Shown: piece after piece, positions 14,746 through 27,451 of the stretch | Layout of the letters: the number at the start of each line of letters is the position of its first letter | How positions within the stretch are numbered: position 1 is the stretch's first letter | Assembly: GCA_025642075.2 (NCBI GenBank) | Contig: JAODUO010000122.1 | Coordinates: 27,501-91,500, forward strand | Direction: 5' to 3' | Source of the DNA: Ridgeia piscesae | Taxonomy: Eukaryota; Annelida; Polychaeta; Sabellida; Siboglinidae | Length of the DNA stretch: 64,000 bases | Program-made: the position numbers and the translations under genes | Notes under the pieces: generated by a model | Database searches by the model: none | What the model saw: the letters and a program-made list of their open reading frames with translations, nothing else | What the model was told of the DNA's origin: nothing

Positions 14746-15724
14746 CACAACAATACTTCCTCCATCACCATTACCACTTTCGCTATCATCATCAACCATG
14801 TATATGAACCATTATAACAAAATTACTAATCACATCATAGCATAAAACCAGAACTCTCGTTCAAGTCCGAACAGGTTACGGAGACAAACACCAATTACTA
14901 CAACGTAGCACACACACACATAACACCGACCACTCATGTAGCTCTTCAGATGAATCCCAAACCAGCAGAAGGCGGTCCTTTTGTCGTACAACTCGCCCAT
15001 ACAGCAGTCGTTAAATCCCGTCATTTCGTATATAGAGCCAGAGCAGCAGAAGTGAGTGAACGTGCCATATGGCTTCCCGTCACATTCTGAAAGGAACAAA
15101 ATCACTGTAGTTGGTAATTGTCAACGGTTCTTACAAATACACTGATAGCGAGTGTGTATGTAGTGTACGTATAGTTACCATTAATGTTCAGTTGAGATGT
15201 ATGAAGATTATAGAAAGATCGAAGTTGTTGCAGGAACACATGGATATAATAAAACGAAAGTCAGACATTGTAGTCAGAATGTAATTTTTGGCAACACATG
15301 TACGTGATACCTAACTGATCTCCTTTGGTTGGTGTCTAGAAGGTTGTATGTTGAGACCGGTTAGTAAATATGAAGTCAACGGTATGCTGCCACCATCCAC
15401 ATGGGAAACAGTTGTACAGCTTTTAACTGTTTAACTGCATCAAAGTAATTCTTAGACGACACGCTTTTAAACGTTTGCATTTTCAACAATCTCTAAACGC
15501 GTATGTGAGTACATATAGATAGGTTCAAGATAAATATTTCATTTACATATTATATTTTTCATACAACAATTTCTTGACTGCAGTCCTCATATCATCTAGA
15601 AAAAACACGGCTTCGGATTTGGTTTTTATCTCAAATTGGTGCAATTTAATTAGCACTGTGGTGGAGGGTTATATAATAGTATGGTTAACAATCAACTAAT
15701 CGGCTTTCAAGTAGAACAACCTAC
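14746..15724. other. Exon-flanking and intron 1 sequence of gene B
   Basis: Contains exon 2 (15086-14931). The remainder, including 15100-15720, is unique AT-rich intron sequence in which I see no other gene or element. Confidence 0.6.
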
Positions 15725-15849
15725 CTATTCTTAGTCTAGTCTTTAACCACGCGTCACAGTTGTAGAATAGTCCCAAGACAAAAATGACTAAAGCAAGTTT
15801 TGAGATTCCCATCGTTAATCAACTTCCTACTTCGTGTGAAATAAATCTA

Positions 15850-17020
15850 AATCCTTCTGTTTTACAACCAATTTGATTTCTTCCCAGTCTTAGTATATAC
15901 ACTTCATAAAACGATTCCTGAAGCGTACTATCGAATCGGCCGTGCCTAGTCTACTTCGAGTATATTTACCTAGATGATAAATAGAAATACATCTGAAACC
16001 GCAGTCCACTTAACATACCAGTAGCATGAACGATGTCTTAAGAGCACTAGAGACCACCACTACAAGCCAGGTGGCATTGCTCTACGCAACTGTATCCCTG
16101 GCAGATCGTATCCGCAGCTGGGGAGTGAGCGGAGTCGAATTACACAATTATAGCAGTTGACTTCACCAGTCGCTACTGCGTTAACCGTTGGAACAACGCA
16201 AATACCCGCCCTGGTGCGCGAGGATGCTAGAGACCTACAACATTACTGTGTCCGGTGACCAGAAAGCACAGCCGTAGGACAGTGGTTAGAACATCAACAT
16301 GTCAATTGAAGGAGTTCGTATTTTAAACATTTGCAGCCTTTACTCAATGTTGGCAATCTCGTTGTTTCTACATCGATTCAGTTCACGCAGCTGCATGACG
16401 GGATAGATGGCAATAGAAAATTGTATATATGCGTGGACTAGTGTTAGTACTTATTGTACTACAATTTGAAATAAATATGTGCGTGAATATTGTTATATGA
16501 ATGTTCATATAAATGTATCCTACTTTTAATATAACGGGGACTTAATTGTAACATACAGCAATTGGATGAGCCAGAAGATGGATTGAAATGTTTGAAATGT
16601 TTATCAAATATATCTACAATTCCAAAAAGTATAGATTGTCGGTCCATTTATAAAACAAATAATGGTCTGCTTCCCACGGTCTAAATTGTTCTTCGAGAAA
16701 GACAAGAGTACACATTTATGGTAAACATTGGGATATAAAAAAATCAAAATAAACACGTTTCGATTCCTTTTAAAATGCACAACAACGGCATACTGAACGG
16801 CCCCATTAAAAGCCTGAATTGTCAATACTACATAGTGACTACCACATCATGTAATTGAACTTCGAAATTGAAATAAAAATCTACGTTTGGGTTATATCAA
16901 CTTGCTTAATTAGTGATAGGCACAGTCAGCTGATAGGAAACTACTATTAAATTGCTATTTTCTTGGATACAAAACATACGTCCACTTGTCACGCACAGGA
17001 AAATTTTAGTGTAACACCGT
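15850..17020. other. Intergenic stretch upstream of gene B
   Basis: No supported gene. A short tRNA-like stretch around 16267-16325 (GGACAGTGGTTAGAACA followed by GGAGTTCG) resembles the head of a degraded tRNA-derived SINE, but a clear B box is lacking. Confidence 0.4.
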
Positions 17021-17566
17021 TTAATATTTAACGCAATGTCAGACTTGTCGCCAGTTTTGCGGGACGACAACCAAAGATGTCCGAGTTGTGTAGATCAGTC
17101 AGCCTGTTTCTTGACAACGCGACGGTGTCTTTGGTCGCAAGATGTTGTCTCTGCACCGAGTCGCCGCAGCAGTCGCGCGTTGACGTTTTCTTGGAGACTT
17201 TAGAATTGCAACACATTTCTTCTCCGGGAACGTAGAAATTAGGACCATCTGCGCCATGGCAAACTGAGTACGAAAGTAAAAAGAAAACATAATTTATGAA
17301 GAACAACTATTGCTCTTTAGTACCTGGACACCCACTTAAGGAAACTTTCTGACTCGCTCAACTTGTAATTGTTTTCCAATATCCCATTATATAAAATGGT
17401 ATAGAGCAGAGTGGAAGCCGGAACGAGGGTTAGCGTTGTTTCTTCTAAACTGGTGTACTTTTTATAAGAAGTCATTGTGTTACCAACAGTCCACTTTACC
17501 ACAATATTTATATTGCACAGGCTCTGCAGGACAACGATGATATTGCCGCAATTAGTTCTAATTTAG

Positions 17567-17568
<2 letters not shown>

Positions 17569-17642
<74 letters not shown>

Positions 17643-17806
17643 CTACTGCTACTGCTACTGCTACTGCTACTGCTACTGCTACTGCTACTGCTACTGCTAC
17701 TGCTACTGCTACTGCTACTGATACCGCTACCGCTACCGCTACCGCCATCATCACCACCACCACCACCACCACTGCTACTACTACTACTACTCTACTACTA
17801 CCACTA

Positions 17807-17903
<97 letters not shown>

Positions 17904-17905
17904 GA
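17569..17905. repeat. (CTA)n, (CTG)n and (CTACTG)n trinucleotide/hexanucleotide block in psi-C
   Basis: The order is (CTA)n, (CTG)n, (CTACTG)n, (CTACCG)n, (ACC)n and a long (CTA)n from 17808 to 17902. The adjacent types differ by single substitutions. Minus-strand alanine/valine/serine frames are artefacts. Confidence 0.95.
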
Positions 17906-19209
17906 GAGTAGTAGTAGAGTGGTGAGTGAGTGAGTGAGTGAGAGAGAGTGAATGGATGGAGGGAGGGAGAGAGAGAGAGAGAGAGGGTGGATGGATGGAT
18001 AGAGGGAAGGAGAGAGAGGGAGAGAGAGTGAATGGATGGAGGGAGATAGAAAGAGAGGGTGGATGGATGGAGGGGGAGGGAGGGAGGGAGGGAGGGAGGG
18101 AGGGAGGGAGGGAGGGAGGGAGGGAGGGAGGGAGGGAGGGAGGGAGGAGGGAGAGAGAGGGAGAGAGAGAGGGAGAGGGAGAGATAAAGAGAGATGGGGA
18201 GAGAGAGAGTGAATGGATGGATGGAGATAGAGAGAGAGAGGGGGGGAGAGAAAGAGAGAGAGAGAGGGAGGGAGAAAAAGAGAGAGAGAGAGAAAAAGAG
18301 AGAAGGAGAGAGAGAGTGAATGGAGGGAGGGAGAGAGAGAAACAGAGAGAGAGAAACAGAGAGAGGGAGAGAGAGTGGATGGATGAAGGGAGAGAAGGGG
18401 GAGAGAGAGAAAAAAAAGAGAAAGATGGAGAGAGAGTGGATGGATGTAGGGAGAGAGAGATAGGAAGATAGAGGGAGAGAGAGAGAGAGGAGAGAGAGGA
18501 AGGGAGAGAGGGGGGAGAGAGAGGGAATGGATGGAGGGAGAGAGAGGGGGGAGAGAGTGAATGGATGGAGGGAGAGAGAGAGTGGATGGAAGGAGGGAGG
18601 GAGGGAGGGAGAGAGAGGAAAAACAGAGAGAGGGAGAGAGAGTGGGTGGATGGAGGGAGAGGGAGAGAGAGAGGGAGAGGGCGAGAGAGAGAAAGGAAAA
18701 GAGAGGGAGAGAGAGAGAGTGGATGGATGGAGGAGAGAGAGAAGAGAGAGATGAAGAGAGAGATGAATGGATGGAGGGAGAGAGAGTGGATGGAAGGAGG
18801 GAGGGAGGGAGAGAGAGAGAAAGAGAGAGGGGGAGAGAGAGAATGGATGGATGGATGGAGAGAGAGGGGGAGAGAGGGAGGGAGAGAGAGAGAAAGAGAG
18901 AGAGAGAGAGGGAGAGAGAATAAATGGATGTATAGAGAGAGAGGGAGAGGATGGACGGATGGATGGATGGAGAGAGAGAGAGAGGATGGTTGGATGGAGA
19001 GAGAGAGAAAAGAGAGAGAGAGGGAGGTAGAGAGAGAGTGGATGGATGGAGGTAGAGAGAGATTGTAGATGGATGGAGGGAGGGAGGGAGGGAGGGAGGG
19101 AGGGAGGTAGAGAGAAAGAGAGAGAGAGAGAGAGAGTGAATGGGTGGAGGGAGTGAGAGAGAGGGTGGATGGATGGATGGATGGATGGAGGGAGGAGGAG
19201 GGAGGAGAG

Positions 19210-19262
<53 letters not shown>
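17906..19262. repeat. 1.35-kb purine-strand array of GAGA, GGGA and GGAT blocks
   Basis: An almost pure purine run on the plus strand alternating (GA)n, (GGGA)n and GGATGGATGG with recurrent GTGAATGGATGG phrases. Plus-strand Arg/Glu/Gly-rich and minus-strand Ser/Leu/Pro-rich open frames (up to about 490 codons) reflect composition only. A polypurine tract of this length could form triplex DNA. Confidence 0.95.
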
Positions 19263-19263
<1 letters not shown>

Positions 19264-19285
19264 AGGAAATCAACAGTTAATGTGT

Positions 19286-19372
19286 GTGGGGGGTGTGTGC
19301 GTGCGTGCGTGTGCGTGTGCGTGTGCGCGTGCGCGTGCGCGTGCGCGTGCGCGTGCGTGCGTGTGTGTGTGT
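19286..19372. repeat. (GT)n/(GTGC)n microsatellite
   Basis: Alternating GTGC and GCGT units directly beside the purine array, a second alternating purine-pyrimidine tract prone to Z-DNA. Confidence 0.9.
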
Positions 19373-19799
19373 GGTATAGATGTGAGTCCTCGGAGCGGAT
19401 TATAATTAAGATAATCTCCTCTGGCTACAATAAGTTTGAATCCAACAATAAATACGATACTCACGAATCGAACAATTAATACGATACTCACGCAAGCATC
19501 CAGGGAAATTGACGAACGTTCAATTAAGTGTTTCCTGTAAACATCGTAAGTAGGCATATTTCTAGTGTCATCACTGGCTGATTTACCTGTATCATCGACG
19601 GACGCACCAACACGCACTTGTAATACAAATACCAACAACACCGCTACCACTAGGTGACATTTATTTAACAGGACTGCGTACGCCAATACGCCTACAACGT
19701 TTGAAGTAAAATTTATCCAATATAGGTAGTGGTACATGTACATCGCTGGACGGATAAACAAGCAAGCAAACAAACAACCAAAACAAACAGATACACATA

Positions 19800-20500
19800 C
19801 TTAGTTTTATGATATGGAAACTTCGGCATTGTAAGCAGAACTTTGTGAAATAACTTTACATTTTTTGACACTTCGGTTAGACAGACCGATCCCCTGCCCA
19901 ATAACCACGGTTATTGCTTGATAGTTATAAATTCATAGACTTGTGGGTTAGACAGACTGAACTCCTGCCATTGACCGTGGTCATTGTTTGTACTCCCAGA
20001 TGTAACTAAGAACCTTTGCCGTAACAGCACGTTCACGAATGTCCAAGCATTCAACTGTTTTATTCTTTAAAACAATATGGGCAGGCAGTAGCGATTGGAG
20101 ATAAGTTATTTTTAAAGCAGAGAACGAATTACGAGATAATCACAAATTCAGTAACGCTACAAAATGACATATGTACACAGGTGTCAATGTCTTTCTGTCA
20201 CACCATGCCACAGCAAATCAAACTATTTCATATTAAAACAACTATAGATATCTAGATGATGATAATTGATCTAAGTCGGTTTCACTGCAACGAGCATGAT
20301 CACTAGCTATATAATAACGGCTAAACTCACTAATAGGCGAATTCCACCAACAATCTTGCCATAGATGTATAAATTGAAGAAGAAAATCGGTCTAAATATA
20401 TTATACTCTTACATGCTGTGGAGACGTGCATGGGACGATCACACAGATTACCTCGCCGAATATTTATACCAAGATACCCATTTGTCACCAGTCTTCCGGG
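19800..20500. other. Intergenic stretch downstream of gene D
   Basis: AT-rich unique sequence. Two short related phrases occur near 19868-19905 and 19940-19985 (CGGTTAGACAGACCGA... and GGGTTAGACAGACTGA... followed by CTGCC and CGTGG), suggesting a small local duplication. No gene seen. Confidence 0.5.
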
Positions 20501-20523
20501 ACAATTACTCTACACATTCAAAT

Positions 20524-23070
20524 TCATTTGGAATCGGATTGTTTCTTGACAATACGATGGTTTTCCTCGTCGCAGTATGACTTCTCCGGATTATACAAGA
20601 TGGATTCATCGCAGCAGTCGAGCGTTGGTGTTTTATCGTGGACTTTAGAATCACAACATATCTGTTTTCCAGGAATGTATAGGTGCGGATTAACAGCGCC
20701 TTTGCAAACTGAAATAAAATGTACGTCAATAGTTACGAGCTGAAAATGTTGCGCGACAGAACAAATATCACCGTTGATACAGCTGCTGCTACAGAACCAA
20801 AGAGTTTTAAATAACCAAATTCTGTTGTCATTATAATTTTTCATACAAATAAAATCATTCCTTTTGTGTCCCAAAGAATCCCTTTAAAAATGTAATGTAC
20901 ATACTTGTAACTAATCATATTAATATAAGTATTTCATATAATTATATGCCTACATTTCATTACAAAAAGTGTTTTATTAATCACTTAATTTTATAACCCA
21001 GACAACATATCAAAACAAATTACTCCATATACTTTTCTAGTTTGTGGACAACATACACTATCAGTATATTATAAATAATTGGTAAGTCAATATAAACTAT
21101 GCATTTTACGCAAACATTAACATAAAATATATTATATTTTCAAACAAAATACAAATTAATATTAACTAAACACATAATGTTGTAACAGTGTCATGTCTGT
21201 TCGTGTGCCAGTATTTACTCCTCACGCAATGTAAATTATGACCTAATTATGTTTTGTTTTACATTTTGTGTTGCCGTTAATGCAGTTACAGAAAGCCAGA
21301 CATGTGCACGCAATGGTGTGTACAGACTGAAACCAATGACGGACAGTAATTGTGGATTACACTATATGACCTGCATCAGCTTCATGTAAAAGAGTTGGTG
21401 TGACAAGTTGTCATGTTTCCTTGTTTCAGTGGCATTTCATCTTACAAGTCAAGTGATATAATCCCATTTGATGCACATAACGTGTATTATGAATATCAGT
21501 ATAGCACATCATTTGCAGTCTACAGAACATTATTTTCAATTCAGCGTGTTTTATGCTCACATACACACTCACTGGTAATGTATATTTCACAATATAATGA
21601 TTGTGGACTCATGATTTCAGAATGTATTTAATAATGTATTCATGCGTCATTTTATATGTCATCTTCTTTCAATACTTTCAAGTAATGTGTGCGGTTAGTT
21701 TAATATCAAAATGCATTTGTGTGTCGTTGTGTACTATTTATTTAATGTTGTTGGACCACAAGAATCCCATAACTTTGTCTCTACCCCTAATGTATTTGTA
21801 ATCACTGTAATGTCATATCAGATATAAAATAAGCTAACTTTATTATATTCCAATATATTGTTTTGAATTTTTTAATCACTGGATGAAAGTGATTTTTACT
21901 CAGGTCTAAGAAAATGATTCAGCGTCTTGCATAAATTGATTCCAAAATTTCTCTCCCCAGGCCCCCCCCCACCCGATGCTACGCTTCCATGGCTATGTAA
22001 GAGTGTCGCCACACGGTGGGCTGAAGACAAATTAATGTCTCGTCGCTGCAACCGTGCTGCAAAGTGTAAACATGCAAGAGGTGTTGCATGCAGCCACGTT
22101 GCAAGCAACATCTTTCGGCCTGACCTCGTTGCTTGCAACCGCGTTGCAAAGTGTAAACCTGCCTTTACGCTGTTTCACCGGGACCGGCATCAGATAAAGA
22201 AAACATCCGTATTTCTCCTGCGATATATACTGTCCGGCGCAACACATCCAGCCCGTGCGTCTTGGGAAGATCAGGCCCCCGCAACACAGCTCGATGACGT
22301 CATCGAAGGGACGCGCGTCTTTGCCACATTCTACGCAAGCAGAAATTACTCACATATAGCATTAGATGTACCACCAGAGAAAACGAACGAGTCGATTTGA
22401 TACACAGGCGTCGGAACCGGTGGTATTTAGGACTCAGTTGTGTTAGGTAGATGGGGATTAGTAATGTGCCTAGCGATATTTTGGCAATTATTTAGGTCTC
22501 ATTTGGCGGTACTGGAGAAAATCAAAGCTTTGTTCTGGTTATGGTAAGAACCACCTCTCAAATACATACCTCTTCCGATGGTTGTGTTTATACAAAACCC
22601 GATGACGGTTTCGGTTTTGTTTTCAATTACCCTTATTATGTCGGTTTCGTCGTTCGACTACGACTACATTTCATGTTTGATATAGGATTCGTGTGTTGCT
22701 TATCTACACACCAGACACCGAATGAAACGAGAATTTGACAAATATGATATCATCTGACAGAAAGAGTGAAGATTGACTCGTCGGTATTTTAATGGAATAC
22801 GTCGATCTTCGTGTATTCTGCAAAACTACAAATGTCAACATACGTGAAAAAATATGGTTTGGTATGGATGTTACTGACGCTAGAAAACGATGGCGTACAC
22901 ATTTGCGCACGTTATGAGGCAGTCTTTGTATAGATTGGAATGTGCTTTCGACAATGTGTCCTCAAAAGGGGTGATGGTTAGATATCACACTTACTGTCGC
23001 TTCCGAAGAGGACTGCCGTACTACAACCGACAGCGATGAGAAATACAAACGCAACACCGTGTCTACTCAT
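20524..23070 (-). CDS. Gene D: secreted di-cysteine (galaxin-like) protein, three exons
   Basis: Minus-strand exons are 23070-22995 (signal peptide MSRHGVAFVFLIAVGCSTA, donor AGTAAGT in phase 1), 22330-22169 and 20708-20524 (stop at 20526-20524). Exon 2 starts after CGTAG and encodes C-x13-CC-x12-CC-x11-C. The donor that keeps phase 1 is GTAAAG after 22169; a GTGAAA ten bases upstream would break phase. Exon 3 starts after TTTCAG and encodes C-x15-CC-x12-CC-x12-C and a charged tail ending SDSK. The product is 140 residues. It shares plan and phases with genes A and B but is a more distant relative; psi-C is its closest neighbour. Just inside intron 2 lies a sequence with paired GCAAAGTGTAAAC motifs. 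The function is unknown. Confidence 0.72.
21286..21389 (+). CDS. Possible terminal exon with a CBM14-like cysteine pattern
   Basis: After an acceptor TTAATGCAG, a phase-1 exon reads TESQTCARNGVYRL, then DSNCGLHYMTCISFM and a stop at 21387-21389. The C-x(4)-Y ... C-x3-Y-x2-C layout recalls the front of a chitin-binding peritrophin-A (CBM14) domain, but only three cysteines are present. The exon lies on the opposite strand, inside intron 2 of gene D. I found no matching plus-strand signal exon. It may be a chance frame or a fragment. Confidence 0.22.
21400..21900. other. AT-rich intron sequence, nothing recognised
   Basis: Unique AT-rich sequence within intron 2 of gene D. Short open frames lack domain features. 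Confidence 0.5.
22035..22165. repeat. Small repeat with two GCAAAGTGTAAAC motifs next to gene D exon 2
   Basis: GCAAAGTGTAAAC occurs at about 22060 and 22146, each preceded by GCAACC or CAACCG. Between them TTGCATGCAGCC and GTTGCAAGCAAC give local symmetry. It looks like a short mobile-element remnant abutting the exon 2 donor. Identity is not established. Confidence 0.35.
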
Positions 23071-23099
23071 CCTCGTCCTGGAACAAGGACAGGAAATAT

Positions 23100-23920
23100 G
23101 TCATGCCCCATGAAGATAATATGTGTGCGTGTGCACTTGTTTGCGTGCGTGCGTGCATTTTCTGACTATGTGATGATGTGTACTTATCCGGACGGTGATT
23201 GTGTTATACAGCAATACGACTAGCATTTGCACAATAACACTTTGTGCGTGTTTTGCTAAATGTCTATGCTATATAACTAACTTACAAATCGAGGAATAAC
23301 TCTATGTTTTAAAGAAAAACCATTGTTACAATATTATCATTGGTTCCTGACCCAACGTCTCTTGTGACCACGATATGACCAAAGCATCTAGGTATGTGGG
23401 CATTGTTTAACAATACACATATACTCTTGCCAGTTCTTCTATGGCAACTGTGTATATGAGAATTTTACGAACATCCAAACAACCTAGCACACGTCATCAT
23501 GTTCTGTACAAATACGATTCACATGAACTATTAATATTGTGAGAGACAAGATAGGACGACATTTCAGATATGCGTGTAGACAAACAAAACACTACGTCGA
23601 AGCAATAGCAGTTCTAAAATAATTCAATAATTGCATGATCACTATCGGTGTCAAAGTATTTGTCGTTACGCCGAGGTGTAGCATTTATCGTAACACTTAT
23701 GGGCGTTAATAAGTAATTATATTATAATAAGGGTCTGTGGCCATGCGTGACGAAGTAACGACTTTTGAAATGTTGGTTCGCCTCGTCGAGCCTTAAATAT
23801 ACCATGTTCACAAAGTGTCATTGTTGTCGTTTTCAATGTTTTACAGGAGATTACATTAACGTGTAAGCAACGAATCAATACAAAAGCAAAGAATACAGAA
23901 TTTATTATATAAGTTTACAT
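23100..23920. other. Intergenic stretch, nothing recognised
   Basis: Unique AT-rich sequence upstream of gene D exon 1 with only short open frames. Promoter elements of gene D should lie near 23075-23300, but no convincing TATA box was picked out. Confidence 0.5.
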
Positions 23921-23939
23921 CATCAGCATACCACATACA

Positions 23940-24476
<537 letters not shown>

Positions 24477-24479
24477 ACA

Positions 24480-25340
24480 CCTAACGTATATAAGGAGTCT
24501 ACGTGCCAGAGCTTGAAAACGTTACAACGGTGGTGATCTAAGGCTGTTCACGCTAGTGAAATATGCTTTAAGGATGGCCCCTCAAGTCCAGACTGGGCCC
24601 AACTGGTCAAGTCCATGACGCCACCACCATCGGAACATCCAGAGTACTGAAACACGTACGTAAACCCGGGCATATCCCAGTGATTTGTGTTGTGATTTGG
24701 ATTAGTAAAAATGAGCAGTAGGCCTACTCACGCCTACGTCCCGAAGATTGCCGAACCTTCGTGTTCTCTATGTGTGTTTCGTGTGACCGCGATGGATGGA
24801 TCACGCATACGCAAGTAGACTGACACCAACCAACCTTTGTTCGAGTGCTTTGTCGGGGCATAATGCGACAAGCACTCCTTCAGTACATGAATAAATGCAC
24901 ATAATATGCGCTATCAAACCTGATTTTACAGCAATTATAGCAAGCACATGGTACGCGTAGATTTAAAATAACGACGCACGTCAAACTGTGGACAATTCTG
25001 CATAATAGAGGTAACTAATACCGGACTGTCATTTATAAAAGTAAACTCCAAAAAGCGTATTGTCTTTCTATTTCGTATTGGCTTAACTAGAATTATCCGG
25101 AGTGGGCTTCGCTGCCAACGTTCTACCAACTGAACTACACGAGTGTGAAATCCGCGATTGGCCTAACAATGTTTAAACAAGATGTAACAAGATCGCAACC
25201 AATCACATAACGCTTCAGGCGACGTAGTGTGGTACATGAAGCCTCAGGCTTAGAAAAACATTTCCACTTTCGAATTTTACTATGATAACTTATTTTGTGG
25301 AATATTTACAAGCGACGCCGAAATATACACATGCAACGAA
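24480..25340. other. Intergenic stretch, nothing certain
   Basis: No supported gene. On the minus strand near 25115-25145 the phrase TAGTTCAGTTGGTAGAAC matches a tRNA A box, but no B box follows at the right distance. Confidence 0.45.
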
Positions 25341-25344
25341 AGAG

Positions 25345-25555
25345 AGTTGTCAACTTTCCCAGACAAATTTTTCACCCGCTGTAGAATAACAGTGGTGCCG
25401 AGTTGTCGATGTCTAATGATAATGTAAACAAGGCACGTTTAAAAGCACGACCATCCAAACTTATGATGGTGGGGAAGGGTTTCCGGAAATGACCTAAGCC
25501 AACAGCTAAACTGCGCGCGCGTCTATTATGCGGGTCAGTGTAGGTGCGAGTGTGC

Positions 25556-25635
<80 letters not shown>

Positions 25636-26712
25636 CAAAGACATTTGGAACTTACAATTGCGTAACATTAACAGCCAATGACCGACTATTTCAGTAGACT
25701 GGCCAGGAAACGTTCAGGTGGCATAATATGACCCTTATAGCGCGTCATGTGTTCAAGTGAAAACTTATAATATATTTTAAGACCACATGTTTCACTATAA
25801 CGTATATCAATAAAAACAGTTTGGTATCTCACACCAGGACATGCAGAGAGCACGGCAGTATAGTCGTTCGAGAGGCTGCGCACAGTTCGTACCCCCCTCA
25901 ATGCTGCACGTGGAATCCAGCCTGGCCTAAATCCATTCAAATATCACTACATAGCAGTTAGTTAGATACATAACTGCGATTTTATAACATCACGTTTGTT
26001 TATACAAACAAAATATGTTTTTGTCTTAGATCTGCTGGCTGCACTTCTTATAATAATAGATGGAATTAAATGTGCCCGCTTGTTGAGAATCTTACTGTGA
26101 CGGCAGAGTGGATGTGTATATGATAAAGACAATATGATACAATAACTAACTATAATATTATTATAATAACCCAGCTAACAAAATCAGGTTACCAGAACGT
26201 TATTTCTATATTACGATAACGTTAGCCGGAAACGTTCTCCTAGCGTTTTTTGTTTTGTTTTGGAAAGTTTTCTTTACGTTCCCTTAACGTTCCATATGGA
26301 AATGTTACTGCATAACCTAATTGTAACCTTCTGCTAACGTTACGGGAACGTTATGTGTTTGCTGGGAAGTAACCTACTCCGGTTCTATGAATGTCAGCGT
26401 ATCATGGAGGTCGTTGAGCACAACTTTCCTAACCTGTAAACACATAAAATGGAATTTGTCATAAAATATTACAATTGTTAAATTACAGAAAATTCTAAAT
26501 TTTGGCACATTCTTTTAAACATTTAAAAATTTACATTTGATCAAAAACACTGTTAACTAACAAACTTTTACCAAAACTACTACCCACTATATATGTCTAG
26601 TACTACTTTATGAATAATGTTCACATAAGAATAATATTTATCAATCAATATTTCCTCGTTTATCAACCTTTATGCACCACCAATTTCAACCATCTACATT
26701 TAGATGCTCATT
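25345..26712. repeat. Left arm of a large imperfect inverted repeat
   Basis: Reverse complement of the arm at 28998-31495. Outer end: GAGAGTTGTCAACTTTCCC near 25345 against GGGAAAGTTGTCAACTCT near 31490. Inner end: CTACATTTAGATGC near 26696-26709 against GCATCTAAATGTAG near 29001. The left arm carries a (TA)n tract at 25557-25633 exactly where the right arm has about 1.2 kb of extra sequence. Confidence 0.88.
26170..26366. mobile_element. 197-bp TIR element (MITE-like), left-arm copy
   Basis: Ends are CCCAGCTAACA and TGTTTGCTGGG, near-perfect terminal inverted repeats. The interior is built from repeated AACGTT and GGTTA phrases. No coding capacity. A copy lies inverted at 29331-29533. The superfamily is not determined, because the flanks of the two copies belong to the same inverted duplication and show no clear target-site duplication. 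Confidence 0.6.
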
Positions 26713-26741
26713 TAATCAGCACCTATTAAACCAAAGCGGTG

Positions 26742-27030
26742 TTGATTGACAACAACTATAGCATATTATGCGATACAAACGGTCATATCACGTCGAAGAG
26801 GCTGATTGTCGTCCGATCACTGCAGACAAGAAACGACGAGCGCGGTTTGTTCTTGAATACGAGTGACGGTCTGAAAATGATATCACTTGTCTAAACGAAC
26901 AGCTCCAATTCAATGAACAAAACTACACACAATCATTGTTAAAGATAAAAATCAACAATTGTCACCTAAGTTGACACAGTATACTGCACGCTCCCGACGA
27001 CACATCGTCGTCGTTTAGAGTGACAATTCT
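26742..27030. repeat. Direct repeat, first copy (partner 27452-27722)
   Basis: Shares TTGACAACA, GGTCATATCACGT, GAAGAG, TTGTCGTCC, GCGAGCGCGGTT or GACGAGCGCGGTT, AGTGACGGTCTGA and ACTGCACGC in the same order with the second copy. It lies in the spacer between the inverted-repeat arms. Confidence 0.75.
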
Positions 27031-27451
27031 GTCATGCCAGCATTTCTAAGTAGAAAATGCACTGATCTGTCATAAAGCAGCGAGTACATATAGTAGAAGT
27101 TACAGCGTTTTTGCGTGGTGTTGCACATGTCATGGGAGAGGGCAGGCACGACCATAACGCAATACGTTTAATGGTACAAATGGAGTGATAGTGTTTGCAT
27201 TTGATAAACTAATGTAACAATAAAGGGTGTGCATTGTGAAAAGAAATGCAAAAAATGAACTTCATTTCGGCGCGGTTTTAGCCATTGTTTCGACGCGGCA
27301 GCAAAAACACAGTTCGCATTGCTCCGTCTTCATACATGCAAAACTGCCCACGACTACTCTTTGGCGCTTCACAATTACGCGCAGTCATCATTTTAAGAAT
27401 CTACGTGAAATTTCCTTTCTAGAACTGGTGAAATCCTTTTACCGACAAAAC

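Larger units (their letters stand above)
17028..19660 (-). pseudogene. psi-C: decayed galaxin-like gene (relics of exon 1 and exon 3)
   Basis: The exon 3 relic spans 17263-17028 after a CAG acceptor. Its first half matches gene D exon 3 (Y[VI]PG then CC, S-K-V, K-x-[ST]-x-T, DCC). After DCCGDS a 10-bp deletion relative to gene D shifts the frame: the final cysteine and VVKK tail are present in another frame, and the frame now read runs on for about 40 unrelated residues. An exon 1 relic lies at 19660-19587. It has ATG and a phase-1-like donor (CAGGTAAAT), but its hydrophobic signal-like stretch (LVVAVLLVFVLQV) is out of frame with the ATG by a small indel just after it. No exon 2 is seen; that interval is filled by simple repeats. 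Two independent frame breaks and a missing module argue for a pseudogene, though a shortened product is not excluded. Confidence 0.65.

Noticed and set aside
17804..19273. 489-codon serine/leucine/proline-rich minus-strand frame and arginine/glutamate-rich plus-strand frames
   Set aside because: Composition follows the purine repeat; no signal of coding constraint.
25085..25150. Possible tRNA gene on the minus strand
   Set aside because: A good A box is present, but no B box or acceptor-stem pairing could be found at the right spacing.
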